DNA of 64,000 nt, taken from Pseudomonas lijiangensis (GTDB lineage Bacteria; Pseudomonadota; Gammaproteobacteria; Pseudomonadales; Pseudomonadaceae). The stretch is taken from NCBI RefSeq assembly GCF_018968705.1, contig NZ_CP076668.1, positions 5,806,233-5,870,232 on the forward strand. Direction: 5' to 3'. The translations under genes and the position numbers were made by a program. Positions 43,171 through 57,015 of this stretch are shown here, piece by piece. Positions within the stretch are counted from its first letter, which is position 1. Every line of letters starts with the position of its first letter. The notes beneath the pieces are model-generated. The model did no database searches, was not told the origin of the DNA, and saw only the letters and a program-made list of their open reading frames with translations.

Positions 43171-44969
43171 TGATCCACATCCGTACCCTTCAACACCGCC
43201 ACGTAGTACGACAGCAGCTGCAGCGGGATGGTGTAGAGAATCGGGGCCAGGGCGTCGATGATATGTGGCATGGCGATGACATGAGTGCCTTCGCCGTTTT
43301 TCATGCCGGCTTGTTCATCAGCGAATACCACCAGCTCACCACCGCGTGCGCGGACTTCCTGGAGGTTGGATTTGAGTTTTTCCAGCAGTTCGTTGTTTGG
43401 TGCAACGGTGACCACCGGCATGTCGTTATCCACAAGCGCCAGCGGGCCGTGCTTGAGTTCGCCGGCCGGGTAGGCTTCGGCGTGGATGTACGAGATTTCC
43501 TTGAGCTTGAGGGCTCCTTCCATCGCTACCGGGAATTGCGCGCCACGGCCCAGGAACAGGGTGTGGTGTTTCTCGGCGAACAGCTCGGCGACTTTCTCGA
43601 CGGTGCTGTCCATGGCCAGCGCTTCGCCCAGACGGGTCGGCAGGCGACGCAGTTCTTCGACCAGTTCGGCTTCGACACCCTCCTCCAGTGTGCCTTTGAC
43701 CTGTCCAAGGGAGAGGGTCAGCAACAGCAGGGCAACCAGTTGGGTGGTGAAGGCCTTGGTGGATGCCACGCCGATTTCAGGACCGGCCTGGGTCAGCAGG
43801 GTCAGATCCGACTCGCGCACCAGGGAGCTGATGCCGACGTTGCAGATGGCCAGGCTTGCCAGGAAACCCAGCTCCTTGGCGTTGCGCAGTGCCGCCAGGG
43901 TGTCGGCGGTTTCGCCGGACTGGGAGATGGAAACGAACAGGGTGTCCGGCTGGACCACGACCTTGCGATAGCGGAACTCACTGGCCACTTCAACCTGACA
44001 AGGAATGCCGGCCAGACCTTCGAGCCAGTAACGCGCAACCATGCCGGCGTGATAGCTGGTGCCGCAGGCCACGATCTGCACATTGCGAACCTTGGCGAAC
44101 AGTTCAGCGGCTTGCGGGCCAAAGGCATGGACCAGCACTTGTTGCTGACCCAGGCGACCTTCCAGCGTGCGCTGCACAACCTTGGGCTGCTCGTGGATTT
44201 CCTTGAGCATGAAGTGACGGTATTCGCCCTTGTCGGCGGCTTCGGCACCTTCGTGGTATTGCACGGTTTCGCGAACCACCGGCAAACCATCCACAGACCA
44301 TATCTGCACGCTGTCGCGACGGATCTCTGCGATATCGCCTTCTTCCAGGTACATGAAGCGGTCGGTCACCTGACGCAGTGCCAACTGGTCCGATGCCAGG
44401 AAGTTTTCACCAAGACCCAGGCCAATCACCAACGGGCTGCCACTGCGTGCGGCCAGCAGGCGATCCGGTTGTTTGGCGCTGATGACTGCCAGGCCGTAGG
44501 CACCGTGCAGTTCCTTGACCGCTGCTTTCAGGGCATTGGCCAGATCCGGCGTGTCCTTGAGCTTGTGGTGCAGCAGGTGGACGATGACTTCGGTGTCGGT
44601 ATCGGAAGCGAATACGTAACCCAGGCCTTTGAGACGCTCGCGCAGGGCTTCGTGGTTTTCGATGATGCCGTTGTGGACAACTGCCAGCTCATCAGCCGAA
44701 AAGTGCGGGTGTGCATTGCGCTCGCAAGGTGCACCATGGGTAGCCCAGCGGGTGTGAGCGATGCCCAGACGACCAGCCAGAGGCTCGCCCGCCAGCGCTT
44801 GCTCCAGTTCGCTGACCTTGCCCGAACGACGACGGCGCTCAAGGGTGCCTTCATTGCTGAAAACCGCTACACCGGCGCTGTCATAGCCACGGTATTCAAG
44901 ACGTTTGAGCCCTTCCAGCAGAATGGCTGTGATACTACGTTCAGCAACGGCGCCGACAATTCCACACAT
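43134..44969 (-). CDS. glmS: Glutamine-fructose-6-phosphate aminotransferase (isomerizing)
   Basis: Makes glucosamine-6-phosphate from fructose-6-phosphate and glutamine, the first step to UDP-GlcNAc for peptidoglycan and LPS. The 611-residue protein starts [11 protein letters not shown], with catalytic Cys2 exposed after Met removal; the glutaminase domain covers about 1-240 and two SIS sugar-isomerase domains follow ([36 protein letters not shown]). The C-terminus [11 protein letters not shown] is typical. No glmS ribozyme is visible upstream: the DeoR-type gene ends only nine bases before its start. Confidence 0.97.
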   Translation of the reverse strand: MCGIVGAVAERSITAILLEGLKRLEYRGYDSAGVAVFSNEGTLERRRRSGKVSELEQALAGEPLAGRLGIAHTRWATHGAPCERNAHPHFSADELAVVHNGIIENHEALRERLKGLGYVFASDTDTEVIVHLLHHKLKDTPDLANALKAAVKELHGAYGLAVISAKQPDRLLAARSGSPLVIGLGLGENFLASDQLALRQVTDRFMYLEEGDIAEIRRDSVQIWSVDGLPVVRETVQYHEGAEAADKGEYRHFMLKEIHEQPKVVQRTLEGRLGQQQVLVHAFGPQAAELFAKVRNVQIVACGTSYHAGMVARYWLEGLAGIPCQVEVASEFRYRKVVVQPDTLFVSISQSGETADTLAALRNAKELGFLASLAICNVGISSLVRESDLTLLTQAGPEIGVASTKAFTTQLVALLLLTLSLGQVKGTLEEGVEAELVEELRRLPTRLGEALAMDSTVEKVAELFAEKHHTLFLGRGAQFPVAMEGALKLKEISYIHAEAYPAGELKHGPLALVDNDMPVVTVAPNNELLEKLKSNLQEVRARGGELVVFADEQAGMKNGEGTHVIAMPHIIDALAPILYTIPLQLLSYYVAVLKGTDVDQPRNLAKSVTVE

Positions 44970-44978
44970 GGTTCTCTC

Positions 44979-45746
44979 CTAGCTGACAGCGGCACAAATC
45001 AGGGTAATGCCGCGGGCTTTTATCTGTTCGCGTGCCTCATCGGGCAGGCGCTCATCTGTGATAAGGGTATGGATACTGCTCCAGGGCAGTTCCAGGTTGG
45101 GAATCTTGCGACCGACTTTGTCGGCTTCGACCATGACCACCACTTCCCGGGCAACTTCAGCCATGACCCGGCTCAGGCCCAGCAACTCATTGAAGGTGGT
45201 GGTACCGCGAATCAGATCGATGCCGTCGGCACCAATGAACAACTGATCGAAGTCGTAGGAGCGCAGAACCTGCTCAGCCACCTGTCCCTGGAAGGATTCG
45301 GAGTGCGGGTCCCAGGTTCCACCGGTCATCAACAGCACCGGCTCATGCTCAAGCTCGGCCAGAGCTCGCGCCACATGCAGGGAGTTGGTCATCACAACAA
45401 GGCCCGGCTGGGCGCCCAGTTCGGGGATCAGCGCAGCGGTGGTGCTGCCACTGTCCACAATGATGCGGGCATGTTCGCGAATTCGCGTCACTGCCGCCCG
45501 GGCAATGGCCTGCTTGTATCGGGAAACAGGCTGGCTGCTTTCGGCAATCAATTCATGGGGCAAGGTGACTGCACCACCATAACGGCGTAGCAGCAAGCCA
45601 TTGCTTTCGAGAGCGGCCAGATCCTTTCGAATCGTAACTTCCGAAGTTTCAAAGCGCTGGGCCAGATCATCGACACTGACTTCGCCCTGCTCATTGAGCA
45701 AGGCGAGGATATTGTGGCGACGTTGAGGCGTATTACGTTTCGACAT
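44979..45746 (-). CDS. DeoR-family transcriptional regulator next to glmS
   Basis: ATG 45746 (MSKRNTPQRRHNILALL) gives 255 residues. N-terminal helix-turn-helix of the DeoR type (VSVDDLAQRFETSEVTIRKD) and C-terminal sugar-phosphate sensor domain (IVDSGSTTAALIPEL, FDQLFIGADGIDL). The frame extends upstream to 45785, but those residues are not conserved. Always next to glmS in pseudomonads; likely senses an amino-sugar phosphate and controls glmS, which is inference from context. Confidence 0.9.
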   Translation of the reverse strand: MSKRNTPQRRHNILALLNEQGEVSVDDLAQRFETSEVTIRKDLAALESNGLLLRRYGGAVTLPHELIAESSQPVSRYKQAIARAAVTRIREHARIIVDSGSTTAALIPELGAQPGLVVMTNSLHVARALAELEHEPVLLMTGGTWDPHSESFQGQVAEQVLRSYDFDQLFIGADGIDLIRGTTTFNELLGLSRVMAEVAREVVVMVEADKVGRKIPNLELPWSSIHTLITDERLPDEAREQIKARGITLICAAVS

Positions 45747-45865
45747 TTTGGCTTTAAGTTTCGATTCAAAAGATAACGAAAGCAATAAAACCTTATTATC
45801 GGAACCGGGTCAAGCCGTATTAATCATCTTCAGTCTGAGTCGAAGGAGCCTGGGTAACGACAACG

Positions 45866-45896
45866 GCCGTCGCGAGCAAGCTCCCTCCCACAAATC
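45866..45896 (+). repeat. Single REP-like element
   Basis: TCGCGAGCAAGCTCCCTCCCAC matches the well-known Pseudomonas repeat family (GTGGGAGCGAGCTTGCTCGCGA-like, inverse). It lies between glmU and the DeoR-type gene, without a visible partner. Confidence 0.65.
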
Positions 45897-45923
45897 GGGT
45901 TCCAGCCCAGTCTGTGGATAACC

Positions 45924-47291
45924 TCAGGGCTTCTTGACCTTTACCGGACGCTTCCAGCCTTCGATGTTGCGCTGGCGTGCACGAGCGACGCCCAACTGTT
46001 CGGCCGGAATGTTCTGATTGATGGTGGAACCCGCTGCAGTTGTGGCTCCTGAAGAGATATCCACAGGTGCAACCAGCGAGTTGTTGGAGCCGATGAAGAC
46101 GTCCTCACCCAGGATGGTCTTGTGCTTGTTGGCACCATCGTAGTTGCAGGTGATGGTCCCGGCACCGATGTTGGTGCGCGCACCGATTTCGGCATCGCCC
46201 AGATAAGTCAGGTGGCCGGCTTTTGCACCATCGCCAAGGTGAGCATTCTTGAGTTCGACAAAGTTACCCACATGGGCCTTGGCACCCAGAACACTGCCAG
46301 GACGCAGGCGAGCGAATGGACCCGCGTCACTGCCCTCGCCCAGAATCGCGCCTTCGATGTGGCTGTTGGCCTTGAGCACGACACCTTTGCGCAGGGTACT
46401 GTCCTTGATGACGCAGTTCGGGCCGATGACCACGTCATCTTCAATGATCACGCGACCTTCAAGAATCACGTTGATATCGATCAGCACATCACGGCCAACC
46501 GTCACCTCGCCACGCACGTCGAAACGTGCCGGGTCACGCAGGGTTACGCCGGCAGCCATCACGCGACGGGCTTCACGCAACTGATAATGACGCTCCAGTT
46601 CCGCCAATTGCTTGCGGTCATTGGCGCCCTGCACTTCCATCGCGTCGTGAGGCTGTTCGGTGGCAACCACCAGACCGTCACTGACCGCCATGGCGATAAC
46701 ATCCGTCAGGTAATACTCGCCCTGGGCGTTGTTGTTGGACAAACGCCCGAGCCAGTCGGCCAGACGCTTGCCAGGCACTGCAAGAATGCCGGTATTGCCT
46801 TCGTTGATCGCCTTCTGGGCTTCGCTGGCATCCTTGTGCTCGACAATGGCACAGACCCGGTTCTCGGCGTCGCGAACGATGCGGCCATAGCCTGTCGGAT
46901 CGTCCAGCGTCACGGTCAGCAGGCCCAACTGCTGCGGGGTAACCAGTGCCAACAGACGCTGCAGGGTCTGAACCTCGATCAGCGGGACATCACCGTAAAG
47001 AATCAGCACGGTATCAGCGCTCAGTTGCGGTACTGCCTGGGCAACTGCGTGGCCTGTGCCCAGTTGCTTGTCCTGCATGACGAAATTCAGGTCATCCGCT
47101 GCCAGGCGTTCGCGTACGGCATCTGCGCCATGACCGATCACCACATGAATGCCATTTGGGGATAACTGTCGTGCGCTGTGGATAACATGACCCAGCATGG
47201 AGTTACCTGCAACAGGGTGCAGGACTTTAGGCAAGGCCGAACGCATCCGGGTACCTTGGCCAGCGGCAAGAATAACGATATCGAGAGACAT
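45924..47291 (-). CDS. glmU: Bifunctional UDP-GlcNAc pyrophosphorylase / glucosamine-1-phosphate N-acetyltransferase
   Basis: Catalyses the last two steps to UDP-GlcNAc. ATG 47291 ([16 protein letters not shown]) gives 455 residues, as in P. aeruginosa. N-terminal nucleotidyltransferase ([26 protein letters not shown]) and C-terminal left-handed beta helix with hexapeptide repeats ([18 protein letters not shown]). The frame is open to 47378, but this runs into the terminator after atpC. It works directly after GlmS and GlmM in the pathway. Confidence 0.97.
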   Translation of the reverse strand: MSLDIVILAAGQGTRMRSALPKVLHPVAGNSMLGHVIHSARQLSPNGIHVVIGHGADAVRERLAADDLNFVMQDKQLGTGHAVAQAVPQLSADTVLILYGDVPLIEVQTLQRLLALVTPQQLGLLTVTLDDPTGYGRIVRDAENRVCAIVEHKDASEAQKAINEGNTGILAVPGKRLADWLGRLSNNNAQGEYYLTDVIAMAVSDGLVVATEQPHDAMEVQGANDRKQLAELERHYQLREARRVMAAGVTLRDPARFDVRGEVTVGRDVLIDINVILEGRVIIEDDVVIGPNCVIKDSTLRKGVVLKANSHIEGAILGEGSDAGPFARLRPGSVLGAKAHVGNFVELKNAHLGDGAKAGHLTYLGDAEIGARTNIGAGTITCNYDGANKHKTILGEDVFIGSNNSLVAPVDISSGATTAAGSTINQNIPAEQLGVARARQRNIEGWKRPVKVKKP

Positions 47292-47345
47292 GAGGACTAC
47301 CAACTGAGCGGCAACCAGCCCGGAACGGACTGATTCGGAAAAAAG

Positions 47346-47372
47346 AAAAAGGGTAGCCGAGGCTACCCTTTT
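47346..47372 (-). terminator. Rho-independent terminator of the atp operon
   Basis: On the minus strand AAAAGGGTAGCC, a short loop and GGCTACCCTTTTT form a strong stem with a U run, about 28 bases after the atpC stop. The near symmetry lets it work in both directions. Confidence 0.92.
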
Positions 47373-47399
47373 ACTCAATCGCGCATCAAGCCAGCGGGG

Positions 47400-47825
47400 T
47401 TAGCCGCCGAACTTCTTGCGAATTTGCTGAACGGTGCGCAGCTGAGCTGCAGCCTCGGCCAGACGAGCAGTCGCAGATCCGTAATCGAAGTCCGCGCCTT
47501 TTTCGTTCAGGGCCTTCTCGGCAGCCTTGACGGCGGCCTGAGCAGAAGCTTCGTCCAGGTCGGCAGCACGTTGCACAGTATCGGCAAGCACCTTGACCAT
47601 GTTCGGCTGAACCTCGAGGAAACCACCGGAGATGTAGAACACCTCGGCTTCCCCACCCTGCTTGATCAAGCGGATCGGGCCCGGGACCAGATTGGTGATC
47701 AGAGGCGCGTGGCCTGGAGCGATACCGAGATCACCCAGGTTGCCGTGCGCAATCACCATCTCGACCAGACCGGAGAAGATTTCCCCTTCCGCGCTGACGA
47801 TGTCGCAATGGACTGTCATAGCCAT
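47400..47825 (-). CDS. atpC: F-type ATP synthase epsilon subunit
   Basis: The central-stalk subunit of F1, which inhibits ATP hydrolysis. 141 residues with an N-terminal beta sandwich ([31 protein letters not shown]) and a C-terminal helical hairpin ([19 protein letters not shown]). Last gene of the atp operon, 44 bases after atpD. Confidence 0.97.
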   Translation of the reverse strand: MAMTVHCDIVSAEGEIFSGLVEMVIAHGNLGDLGIAPGHAPLITNLVPGPIRLIKQGGEAEVFYISGGFLEVQPNMVKVLADTVQRAADLDEASAQAAVKAAEKALNEKGADFDYGSATARLAEAAAQLRTVQQIRKKFGG

Positions 47826-47869
47826 TTGCTTGCCTCAACCTAATTAGCGCCCGTTTCCGGGCGCCGGGA

Positions 47870-49258
<1,389 letters not shown>

Positions 49259-49273
49259 CTAATATTTGAACCG

Positions 49274-50134
49274 TTAAACCGCGGCAGCGCCGCCGACGAT
49301 TTCCGAGATCTCTTGGGTGATCGCTGCCTGACGCGCCTTGTTGTAGATCAGCTGCAAATCGCTGATCAAATCACCGGCGTTGTCTGTGGCGTTCTTCATC
49401 GCGATCATCCGCGCAGCTTGTTCAGCAGCGTTGTTCTCGACCACCGCCTGGTACACCTGCGACTCAACGTAGCGAACCATCAAGCCGTCAAGCAGCTCTT
49501 TGGCATCGGGTTCGTAGAGATAGTCCCAGTGGTGCTTGAGTTTCTGATCCGGGGTTGCCACCAGCGGAATCAATTGCTCCACCGTTGGCTGCTGGGTCAT
49601 GGTGTTGATGAACTTGTTGGATACCACGGACAGGCGATCAATTCGACCATCCAGGTAGGCATCCAGCATCACCTTGACGCTGCCGATCAGATCATTGATC
49701 GACGGCTCTTCGCCCAGGTGGCTGATCGCAGCGACGACGTTACCGCCGAAGTTGCGGAAAAATGCCGCACCTTTGCTGCCGACCACGCACAGATCGATCT
49801 CTACGCCGTTTTCACGGTTTACCGCCATGTCCTTGACCAAAGCCTTGAACAGGTTGGTGTTCAGGCCACCGCACAAACCACGGTCACTGCTCACTACGAC
49901 ATAACCGACACGCTTTACTTCGCGCTCGATCATGAACGGGTGGCGATACTCCGGGTTGGCGTTGGCAAGATGACCAATCACCTGGCGGATGCGCTCCGCG
50001 TAAGGACGGCTAGCAGCCATGCGCGACTGAGCCTTGCGCATTTTGCTGACCGCCACTTTTTCCATGGCGCTGGTGATCTTTTGCGTGCTTTTGATGCTCG
50101 CAATCTTGCTGCGAATCTCTTTTGCGCCTGCCAT
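49274..50134 (-). CDS. atpG: F-type ATP synthase gamma subunit
   Basis: The rotating central stalk. 286 residues, N-terminal [20 protein letters not shown] and C-terminal [20 protein letters not shown] coiled-coil helices, the usual gamma signature ([18 protein letters not shown] end). In order between atpA and atpD. Confidence 0.98.
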   Translation of the reverse strand: MAGAKEIRSKIASIKSTQKITSAMEKVAVSKMRKAQSRMAASRPYAERIRQVIGHLANANPEYRHPFMIEREVKRVGYVVVSSDRGLCGGLNTNLFKALVKDMAVNRENGVEIDLCVVGSKGAAFFRNFGGNVVAAISHLGEEPSINDLIGSVKVMLDAYLDGRIDRLSVVSNKFINTMTQQPTVEQLIPLVATPDQKLKHHWDYLYEPDAKELLDGLMVRYVESQVYQAVVENNAAEQAARMIAMKNATDNAGDLISDLQLIYNKARQAAITQEISEIVGGAAAV

Positions 50135-50184
50135 GTAACACCTATCAGGTTAGCAAGCGGGAACCTCTCGGCTCCCGCTGCGGC

Positions 50185-51729
50185 TTACCAGGTTTGGGTG
50201 GCCTTGAACTTCTCGATACCGGCTTTGAGGCCAGAGTCGATTTCGTCATTGAAGTCACCCTTCACGTTGATCTTCGCCATCAAGTCGGCGTGATCGCGGT
50301 TGAAGTAAGCAATCAGAGCCTGCTCGAAGCTGCCGATTTTTGGAATCTCGATGTCCACCAGGAAGCCACGTTCAGCGGCATACAGGGACAACGACATATC
50401 AGCGATGGACATCGGCGCGTATTGCTTCTGCTTCATCAGCTCGGTAACGCGCTGACCATGCTCAAGCTGCTTGCGGGTCGCTTCGTCCAGGTCAGAAGCG
50501 AACTGGGCAAATGCAGCCAGTTCACGGTACTGAGCCAGAGCGGTACGGATACCACCGGAAAGCTTCTTGATGATCTTGGTCTGTGCGGCACCACCTACAC
50601 GGGATACCGAAACACCGGCGTTCACTGCCGGACGGATGCCGGAGTTGAACATGGCCGATTCCAGGAAGATCTGACCGTCGGTGATGGAAATCACGTTGGT
50701 CGGAACGAACGCGGAAACGTCGCCAGCCTGGGTTTCGATGATCGGCAGTGCAGTCAGGGAACCGGTTTTGCCGGTCACTGCGCCGTTGGTGAACTTCTCT
50801 ACGTACTCTTCGGAAACACGCGATGCGCGCTCCAGCAGACGGGAGTGGAGATAGAACACGTCACCTGGGTAGGCTTCACGGCCTGGTGGACGGCGCAGCA
50901 GCAGGGAAATCTGGCGGTAAGCCACTGCTTGCTTGGACAGATCGTCATAAACGATCAGCGCGTCTTCACCGCGGTCACGGAAGTACTCGCCCATGGTGCA
51001 ACCCGAGTACGGTGCAAGGAATTGCAGCGCAGCGGATTCGGAAGCACTTGCAGCAACGATGATGGTGTTAGCCAGTGCACCGTTTTCTTCGAGCTTGCGA
51101 ACAACGTTGGCGATGGTCGATTGCTTCTGACCAACTGCAACGTAGACGCAGAAGATGCCGCTGTTTTTCTGGTTGATGATCGCGTCGATTGCCATGGCGG
51201 TTTTACCGATCTGGCGGTCACCGATGATCAGCTCACGCTGGCCACGGCCGACTGGAATCATTGCGTCGACGGCCTTGTAGCCAGTTTGCACTGGCTGATC
51301 GACCGACTTACGCCAGATCACGCCTGGAGCAACTTTCTCGACCGCATCGGTCTCGGTGTTGTTCAGCGGACCTTTACCGTCAACAGGGTTACCCAGTGCG
51401 TCGACAACGCGACCCAGCAGTTCCTTACCAACCGGAACTTCGAGGATGCGGCCGGTGCACTTGGCGCTCATGCCTTCAGCCAGAGTCGTGTAGGCGCCCA
51501 GTACAACGGCACCGACAGAGTCTTGCTCAAGGTTCAGCGCCATACCGAAGACGCCGCCCGGAAACTCGATCATTTCGCCGTACATTACGTCGGCAAGACC
51601 GTGAATCCGCACGATACCGTCAGACACGCTGACGACTGTGCCTTCGTTGCGGGCTTGGGAGGTTACATCGAGCTTCTCGATGCGACCCTTGATGATTTCA
51701 CTTATTTCGGAAGGATTGAGTTGCTGCAT
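50185..51729 (-). CDS. atpA: F-type ATP synthase alpha subunit
   Basis: The non-catalytic nucleotide-binding F1 subunit. 514 residues with [20 protein letters not shown] at the start, P-loop [13 protein letters not shown], and signature [14 protein letters not shown]. Full length for the family. Confidence 0.98.
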   Translation of the reverse strand: MQQLNPSEISEIIKGRIEKLDVTSQARNEGTVVSVSDGIVRIHGLADVMYGEMIEFPGGVFGMALNLEQDSVGAVVLGAYTTLAEGMSAKCTGRILEVPVGKELLGRVVDALGNPVDGKGPLNNTETDAVEKVAPGVIWRKSVDQPVQTGYKAVDAMIPVGRGQRELIIGDRQIGKTAMAIDAIINQKNSGIFCVYVAVGQKQSTIANVVRKLEENGALANTIIVAASASESAALQFLAPYSGCTMGEYFRDRGEDALIVYDDLSKQAVAYRQISLLLRRPPGREAYPGDVFYLHSRLLERASRVSEEYVEKFTNGAVTGKTGSLTALPIIETQAGDVSAFVPTNVISITDGQIFLESAMFNSGIRPAVNAGVSVSRVGGAAQTKIIKKLSGGIRTALAQYRELAAFAQFASDLDEATRKQLEHGQRVTELMKQKQYAPMSIADMSLSLYAAERGFLVDIEIPKIGSFEQALIAYFNRDHADLMAKINVKGDFNDEIDSGLKAGIEKFKATQTW

Positions 51730-51750
51730 TGCTCTGCTGCCCCTTCAAAC

Positions 51751-52287
51751 TCAAGATTTCAATGCTTCGGCTAGTTGCGCGATCTTGCCGCGAACTGAGC
51801 CATCGATAACCAGGTCGCCGGCGCGGATAACGACACCACCGATAAGGGTGGCATCCTCCGCAGCATGCAGGCGCACTTCCCGGCCGAGCCGTGCACTGAG
51901 AACCTTGGCGAGTTTGTCTTGCTGTTCTTGGTTCAATGCAAAAGCACTGGTGACATCCACATCGACCGATTTTTCCTGCTCGGCCTTGTACAGGTCGAAC
52001 AGTTCGGCGATCTCCGGCAGAAGCGGGAGACGGTCGTTTTCAGCAACGACGTGGATGAAATTCTGTGCCTTGGCATCGAACTTGTCGCCACACACTTCAA
52101 TAAAAGTGGTGGCCTTTTGTGCGCTCGTCAGTCGCGGGGCCTTGAGCAGGCTCTGCATGGTGTCGTCTTGCGACACCGCAGCAGCCAGGCCGAGCATGGC
52201 TGACCAATTGGCCAGTTGCTGGTGGGCCTGCGCGTGCTCGAAGGCCGCCTTAGCGTAAGGTCGGGCCAACGTGGTCAGTTCTGCCAT
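51751..52287 (-). CDS. atpH: F-type ATP synthase delta subunit
   Basis: Connects F1 to the peripheral stalk. 178 residues, N-terminal helical domain ([19 protein letters not shown]) and C-terminal signature [21 protein letters not shown]. In order between atpF and atpA. Confidence 0.97.
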   Translation of the reverse strand: MAELTTLARPYAKAAFEHAQAHQQLANWSAMLGLAAAVSQDDTMQSLLKAPRLTSAQKATTFIEVCGDKFDAKAQNFIHVVAENDRLPLLPEIAELFDLYKAEQEKSVDVDVTSAFALNQEQQDKLAKVLSARLGREVRLHAAEDATLIGGVVIRAGDLVIDGSVRGKIAQLAEALKS

Positions 52288-52299
52288 GATCGCCCTCGC

Positions 52300-52770
52300 T
52301 TAAATTTCAGCTGCCAGTTTGTTAACCAGCTCCGCGTGCGCGTTTTGATCGATTGTGGCACCCAGGATCTTCTCGGCGCCATTGACTGCCAGGCTACCCA
52401 ACTGGGCGCGCAGAGCGTCTTTGACACTGTTCAGTTCCTGCTCGATCTCGGCCTGAGCCTGAGCCTTCACACGGTCAGCTTCGACGCGAGCCTGTTCACG
52501 GGCTTCGTCGACAATCTGAGTACCGCGTTTCTTGGCTTGCTCAATGATTTCGGCTGCTTGAGCTTTAGCTTCGCGCAGTTGTTGACCCACTTTGTCTTGG
52601 GCCAGCTCCAGGTCGCGAGCTGCTCGTGTAGCAGCGTCCAGTCCATCCGCGATCTTCTTCTGACGTTCGTGCAAAGCCGCGATGACCGGAGGCCACACGA
52701 ACTTCATGCAGAACAGCACAAAGATGAAGAACGCAACGGACTGGCCAATCAGGGTTGCATTAATATTCAC
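52300..52770 (-). CDS. atpF: F-type ATP synthase subunit b
   Basis: The peripheral stalk: one N-terminal membrane helix ([20 protein letters not shown]) and a long charged coiled coil ([20 protein letters not shown]). 156 residues, the same as in E. coli and P. aeruginosa. Confidence 0.98.
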   Translation of the reverse strand: MNINATLIGQSVAFFIFVLFCMKFVWPPVIAALHERQKKIADGLDAATRAARDLELAQDKVGQQLREAKAQAAEIIEQAKKRGTQIVDEAREQARVEADRVKAQAQAEIEQELNSVKDALRAQLGSLAVNGAEKILGATIDQNAHAELVNKLAAEI

Positions 52771-52827
52771 GCCAACACCTCGCTCGTTCGTTGTCCATCA
52801 CACCAATCAACTCGAAAATTCGAGCGA

Positions 52828-53100
<273 letters not shown>

Positions 53101-53238
53101 TTACGTCGTATTGGTTAGGTTTTCTTAGATTAAAGCGGTAAAGCAAAATCGTTTGTTACATCAGCCCTTGCGGTTTCCCGCTTGCGGCTCCCTCTCACCA
53201 ATGGCAAGAGGGTCATCAGATGCGCCGGATGGCGAATC

Positions 53239-54532
<1,294 letters not shown>

Positions 54533-54608
54533 CGCAACTGCTCCTTGAATGTCGGTCGCCACAAGCAATAACTTGGCATAATTTGTGCCGACAAAATGCG
54601 CGCAGAGT

Positions 54609-54630
54609 ATAGGGGCGGTTAAGCCCCTAT
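54609..54630 (-). terminator. Hairpin after parB
   Basis: ATAGGGGC and GCCCCTAT form a perfect eight-base stem with a six-base loop, about 50 bases downstream of the parB stop, in the spacer before atpI. No U run follows. Confidence 0.5.
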
Positions 54631-54678
54631 TCAACCGTAAGGTAGTGATTTCCGACTATACGCTACAGAGCAATTGTT

Positions 54679-55551
54679 TCAGCGAATGTGAGCGAGCACA
54701 CCTTGCAACTCGTCCAGCGAGTTGTAACGGATGACTAATTGCCCTTTTCCCTTCTGCCCATGACGAATCTGGACTGCAGAGCCCAGCCGCTCGGCGAGAC
54801 GCTGTTCCAGCCGACTGATATCGGGATCTGTCTTGACGGCCTCGACAGGAGCAGGCTTGCCGCTGAGCCACTGCCTGACGAGGGCTTCGGTCTGACGCAC
54901 AGTCAGGCCGCGTGCGACAACATGTCGCGCACCTTCGACCTGCCTTTCTTCGGGCAAACCGAGCAATGCACGTGCATGACCCATTTCCAGGTCACCGTGG
55001 GACAGCATGGTCTTGATCACGTCCGGCAAGGCGATCAGACGCAACAGGTTGGCCACGCTGACTCGCGACTTGCCCACCGCATCGGCGACCTGCTGCTGAG
55101 TCAGTTGGAACTCCTGCTGCAAGCGCTGCAACGCCATCGCTTCTTCGATAGGGTTCAGGTCTTCGCGCTGGATGTTCTCGATCAGCGCCATGGCGATGGC
55201 GTTTTCATCCGAGACTTCGCGGACCATAGCCGGAATCGTCTCTACACCTGCCTGCTGACTGGCACGCCAGCGACGCTCACCGGCGATGATTTCATAGCGG
55301 TTGTCGCCAATCGGACGGATCACGATCGGCTGCATCACGCCCTGGGACTTGATCGACAGGGCAAGTTCTTCAAGCGCCTGGGGATCCATATCGCGACGCG
55401 GCTGGTACTTGCCACGCTGGATCAGATCCAGAGGGACATGCTGCAGCTCACGCTGATCGATCTTGACGGCCTGTTCTTCCAGCGAACTGACGGTTGGACT
55501 GCTCAGAAGTGCGTCCAACCCACGTCCGAGACCTCGTTTCTTGACGGCCAT
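54679..55551 (-). CDS. parB: Chromosome partition protein ParB
   Basis: Binds parS sites near oriC and loads condensin. 290 residues: N-terminal CTP-binding ParB domain (GKYQPRRDMDPQAL, IAGERRWRASQQAG), helix-turn-helix (TQQQVADAVGKSRVSVANLL) and C-terminal dimerisation domain. Nine bases after parA. The N-terminus MAVKKRGLGRGLDALL is typical of Pseudomonas ParB and also binds ParA. Confidence 0.97.
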   Translation of the reverse strand: MAVKKRGLGRGLDALLSSPTVSSLEEQAVKIDQRELQHVPLDLIQRGKYQPRRDMDPQALEELALSIKSQGVMQPIVIRPIGDNRYEIIAGERRWRASQQAGVETIPAMVREVSDENAIAMALIENIQREDLNPIEEAMALQRLQQEFQLTQQQVADAVGKSRVSVANLLRLIALPDVIKTMLSHGDLEMGHARALLGLPEERQVEGARHVVARGLTVRQTEALVRQWLSGKPAPVEAVKTDPDISRLEQRLAERLGSAVQIRHGQKGKGQLVIRYNSLDELQGVLAHIR

Positions 55552-55560
55552 GGGAATTCC

Positions 55561-56352
55561 TTAGGTTGGCTGCGCGGCTTTCGAGCTGCGACGTTGACGA
55601 CGTACCAGTTCACCCGCCAGGGCCAGGTAAGCCAGCGCACCGCGGGAAGCCTTGTCATAGGCCAGCACCGGCATGCCGAAGCTCGGCGCCTCGGCGAGCC
55701 TGATGTTGCGCGGAATGACCGTGTCGTAGAGCTGTTCGCCGAAATGCTCCTTGAGCTGCGCGGAAACATCGTTGATCAGGCTCAGGCGCGGGTCATACAT
55801 CGTGCGCAACAACCCTTCGATTTTCAGTTGAGGGTTGAGCAGTTCTGCGATGCGCTTGATGTTATCCACAAGGTCGCTGAGACCTTCCAGCGCAAAGTAC
55901 TCGCACTGCATGGGGATAATTACCCCATCGGAAGCCACCAGGGCATTGAGGGTCAGCATCGACAGCGACGGCGGGCAGTCGATGAGAATGTAATCGTAGT
56001 TTTCCCGGATCGGCGCCAGCGCATTGCGCAAGCGGCTTTCCTTCATCTGCATTTCCAGCAACACCACTTCGGCAGCCGTAAGGTCACGGTTGGCTGGCAG
56101 CAGTTGATAACCGCCATGTTCGGAAAACTGTATCGCCTCGGCCAGATCGCATTCACCGATCAGCAAGTCGTATACCGAGTTTTCCAGGGTGTGTTTATCC
56201 ACACCACTGCCCATGGTCGCGTTGCCCTGAGGGTCGAGATCGATCAACAGCACGCGTCGCTTGGTTGCAACCAGTGACGCTGCGAGGTTGATACAGGTGG
56301 TGGTTTTACCCACACCACCTTTCTGGTTCGCTATCGCGAATACCTTAGCCAT
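55561..56352 (-). CDS. parA: Chromosome partition ATPase ParA (Soj)
   Basis: ATPase partner of ParB. 263 residues, with the deviant Walker A KGGVGKTTTCINLAASL (from residue 11), VLLIDLDPQGNATMGSGVD and YDYILIDCPPSLSMLTLNAL. 18 bases after rsmG in the mnmG-rsmG-parAB run typical of Pseudomonas. Confidence 0.97.
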   Translation of the reverse strand: MAKVFAIANQKGGVGKTTTCINLAASLVATKRRVLLIDLDPQGNATMGSGVDKHTLENSVYDLLIGECDLAEAIQFSEHGGYQLLPANRDLTAAEVVLLEMQMKESRLRNALAPIRENYDYILIDCPPSLSMLTLNALVASDGVIIPMQCEYFALEGLSDLVDNIKRIAELLNPQLKIEGLLRTMYDPRLSLINDVSAQLKEHFGEQLYDTVIPRNIRLAEAPSFGMPVLAYDKASRGALAYLALAGELVRRQRRSSKAAQPT

Positions 56353-56370
56353 TCTTGCTTGTGTTCCCAG

Positions 56371-57015
56371 TCATGCCGTGCGGCGCAGTATCAGCAGATG
56401 GCGTTGGCCTTGGCAACCTGGAACGGTCAAGGCTTGTGCGCTATCGAGATGAAAGTCTGCCGGCAATGCTACCAGTTCATCGGTCGGATGCAGCCCTTTC
56501 ATTGCCAGCCAACGTGTATCGGTGTCGCCCATGTGGCGAGTCCACCCGGTAAAGTCTTCCAGACTGCTGAATGCCCGGGAAACAATCCCCGTAAACGGCA
56601 CATCTGGCTGATAAGCTTCTGCACGGCTGTGGATAACTTCGAGGTTGTCGAGTTTCAGCTCAAGTTTGACCTGAGTCTGGAACCGGGTTTTCTTGCCATT
56701 GCTGTCCAGAAGCGAAACTTTCATCTCTGGAAACATGATAGCCAAGGGAATGCCAGGCATTCCGCCACCGCTACCAACGTCCAGCCAGCGTGGCCCTTCG
56801 ATGAAGGGTACGACGCTCAGGCTGTCGAGCAAATGCCGCGAAACCATCTCGTCCGGATTGCGCACAGCCGTCAGGTTGTAGGCTTTGTTCCACTTTATCA
56901 ACAGCTCAAGGTAAGCCAGCAACTGGCCATGCTGTTTTTCACTCAGATCCACACCCAGTTCCCGGGCACCTGTGGATAATTCCTGAGCATGCTGCGGAGT
57001 AACCATAGAACTCAA
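56371..57015 (-). CDS. rsmG: 16S rRNA (guanine-527-N7) methyltransferase
   Basis: Methylates G527 of 16S rRNA using SAM. 214 residues with the binding motif [16 protein letters not shown] and the family's N-terminal [20 protein letters not shown] and the downstream [14 protein letters not shown] 57015 overlaps the mnmG stop by four bases; ATG 57006 (MVTPQHAQ) is the other option. Old name gidB. Confidence 0.96.
   Translation of the reverse strand: MSSMVTPQHAQELSTGARELGVDLSEKQHGQLLAYLELLIKWNKAYNLTAVRNPDEMVSRHLLDSLSVVPFIEGPRWLDVGSGGGMPGIPLAIMFPEMKVSLLDSNGKKTRFQTQVKLELKLDNLEVIHSRAEAYQPDVPFTGIVSRAFSSLEDFTGWTRHMGDTDTRWLAMKGLHPTDELVALPADFHLDSAQALTVPGCQGQRHLLILRRTA

Noticed and set aside
42908..43180. 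A 90-codon minus-strand frame upstream/overlapping the glmS end
   Set aside because: It runs through the terminator hairpin into glmS out of frame, with no ribosome binding site and no coding character.
44960..44990. A glmS-type ribozyme or riboswitch before glmS
   Set aside because: The gap to the upstream gene is nine bases, far too short; the ribozyme is known from Gram-positive bacteria.
43107..45590. An 827-codon open frame on the plus strand opposite glmS and the regulator gene
   Set aside because: It crosses two well-identified minus-strand genes; its translation is rich in His, Gln and Gly as expected for an antisense shadow.
50122..51774. A 550-codon plus-strand frame opposite atpA
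   Set aside because: Antisense to a highly conserved gene; no protein features.
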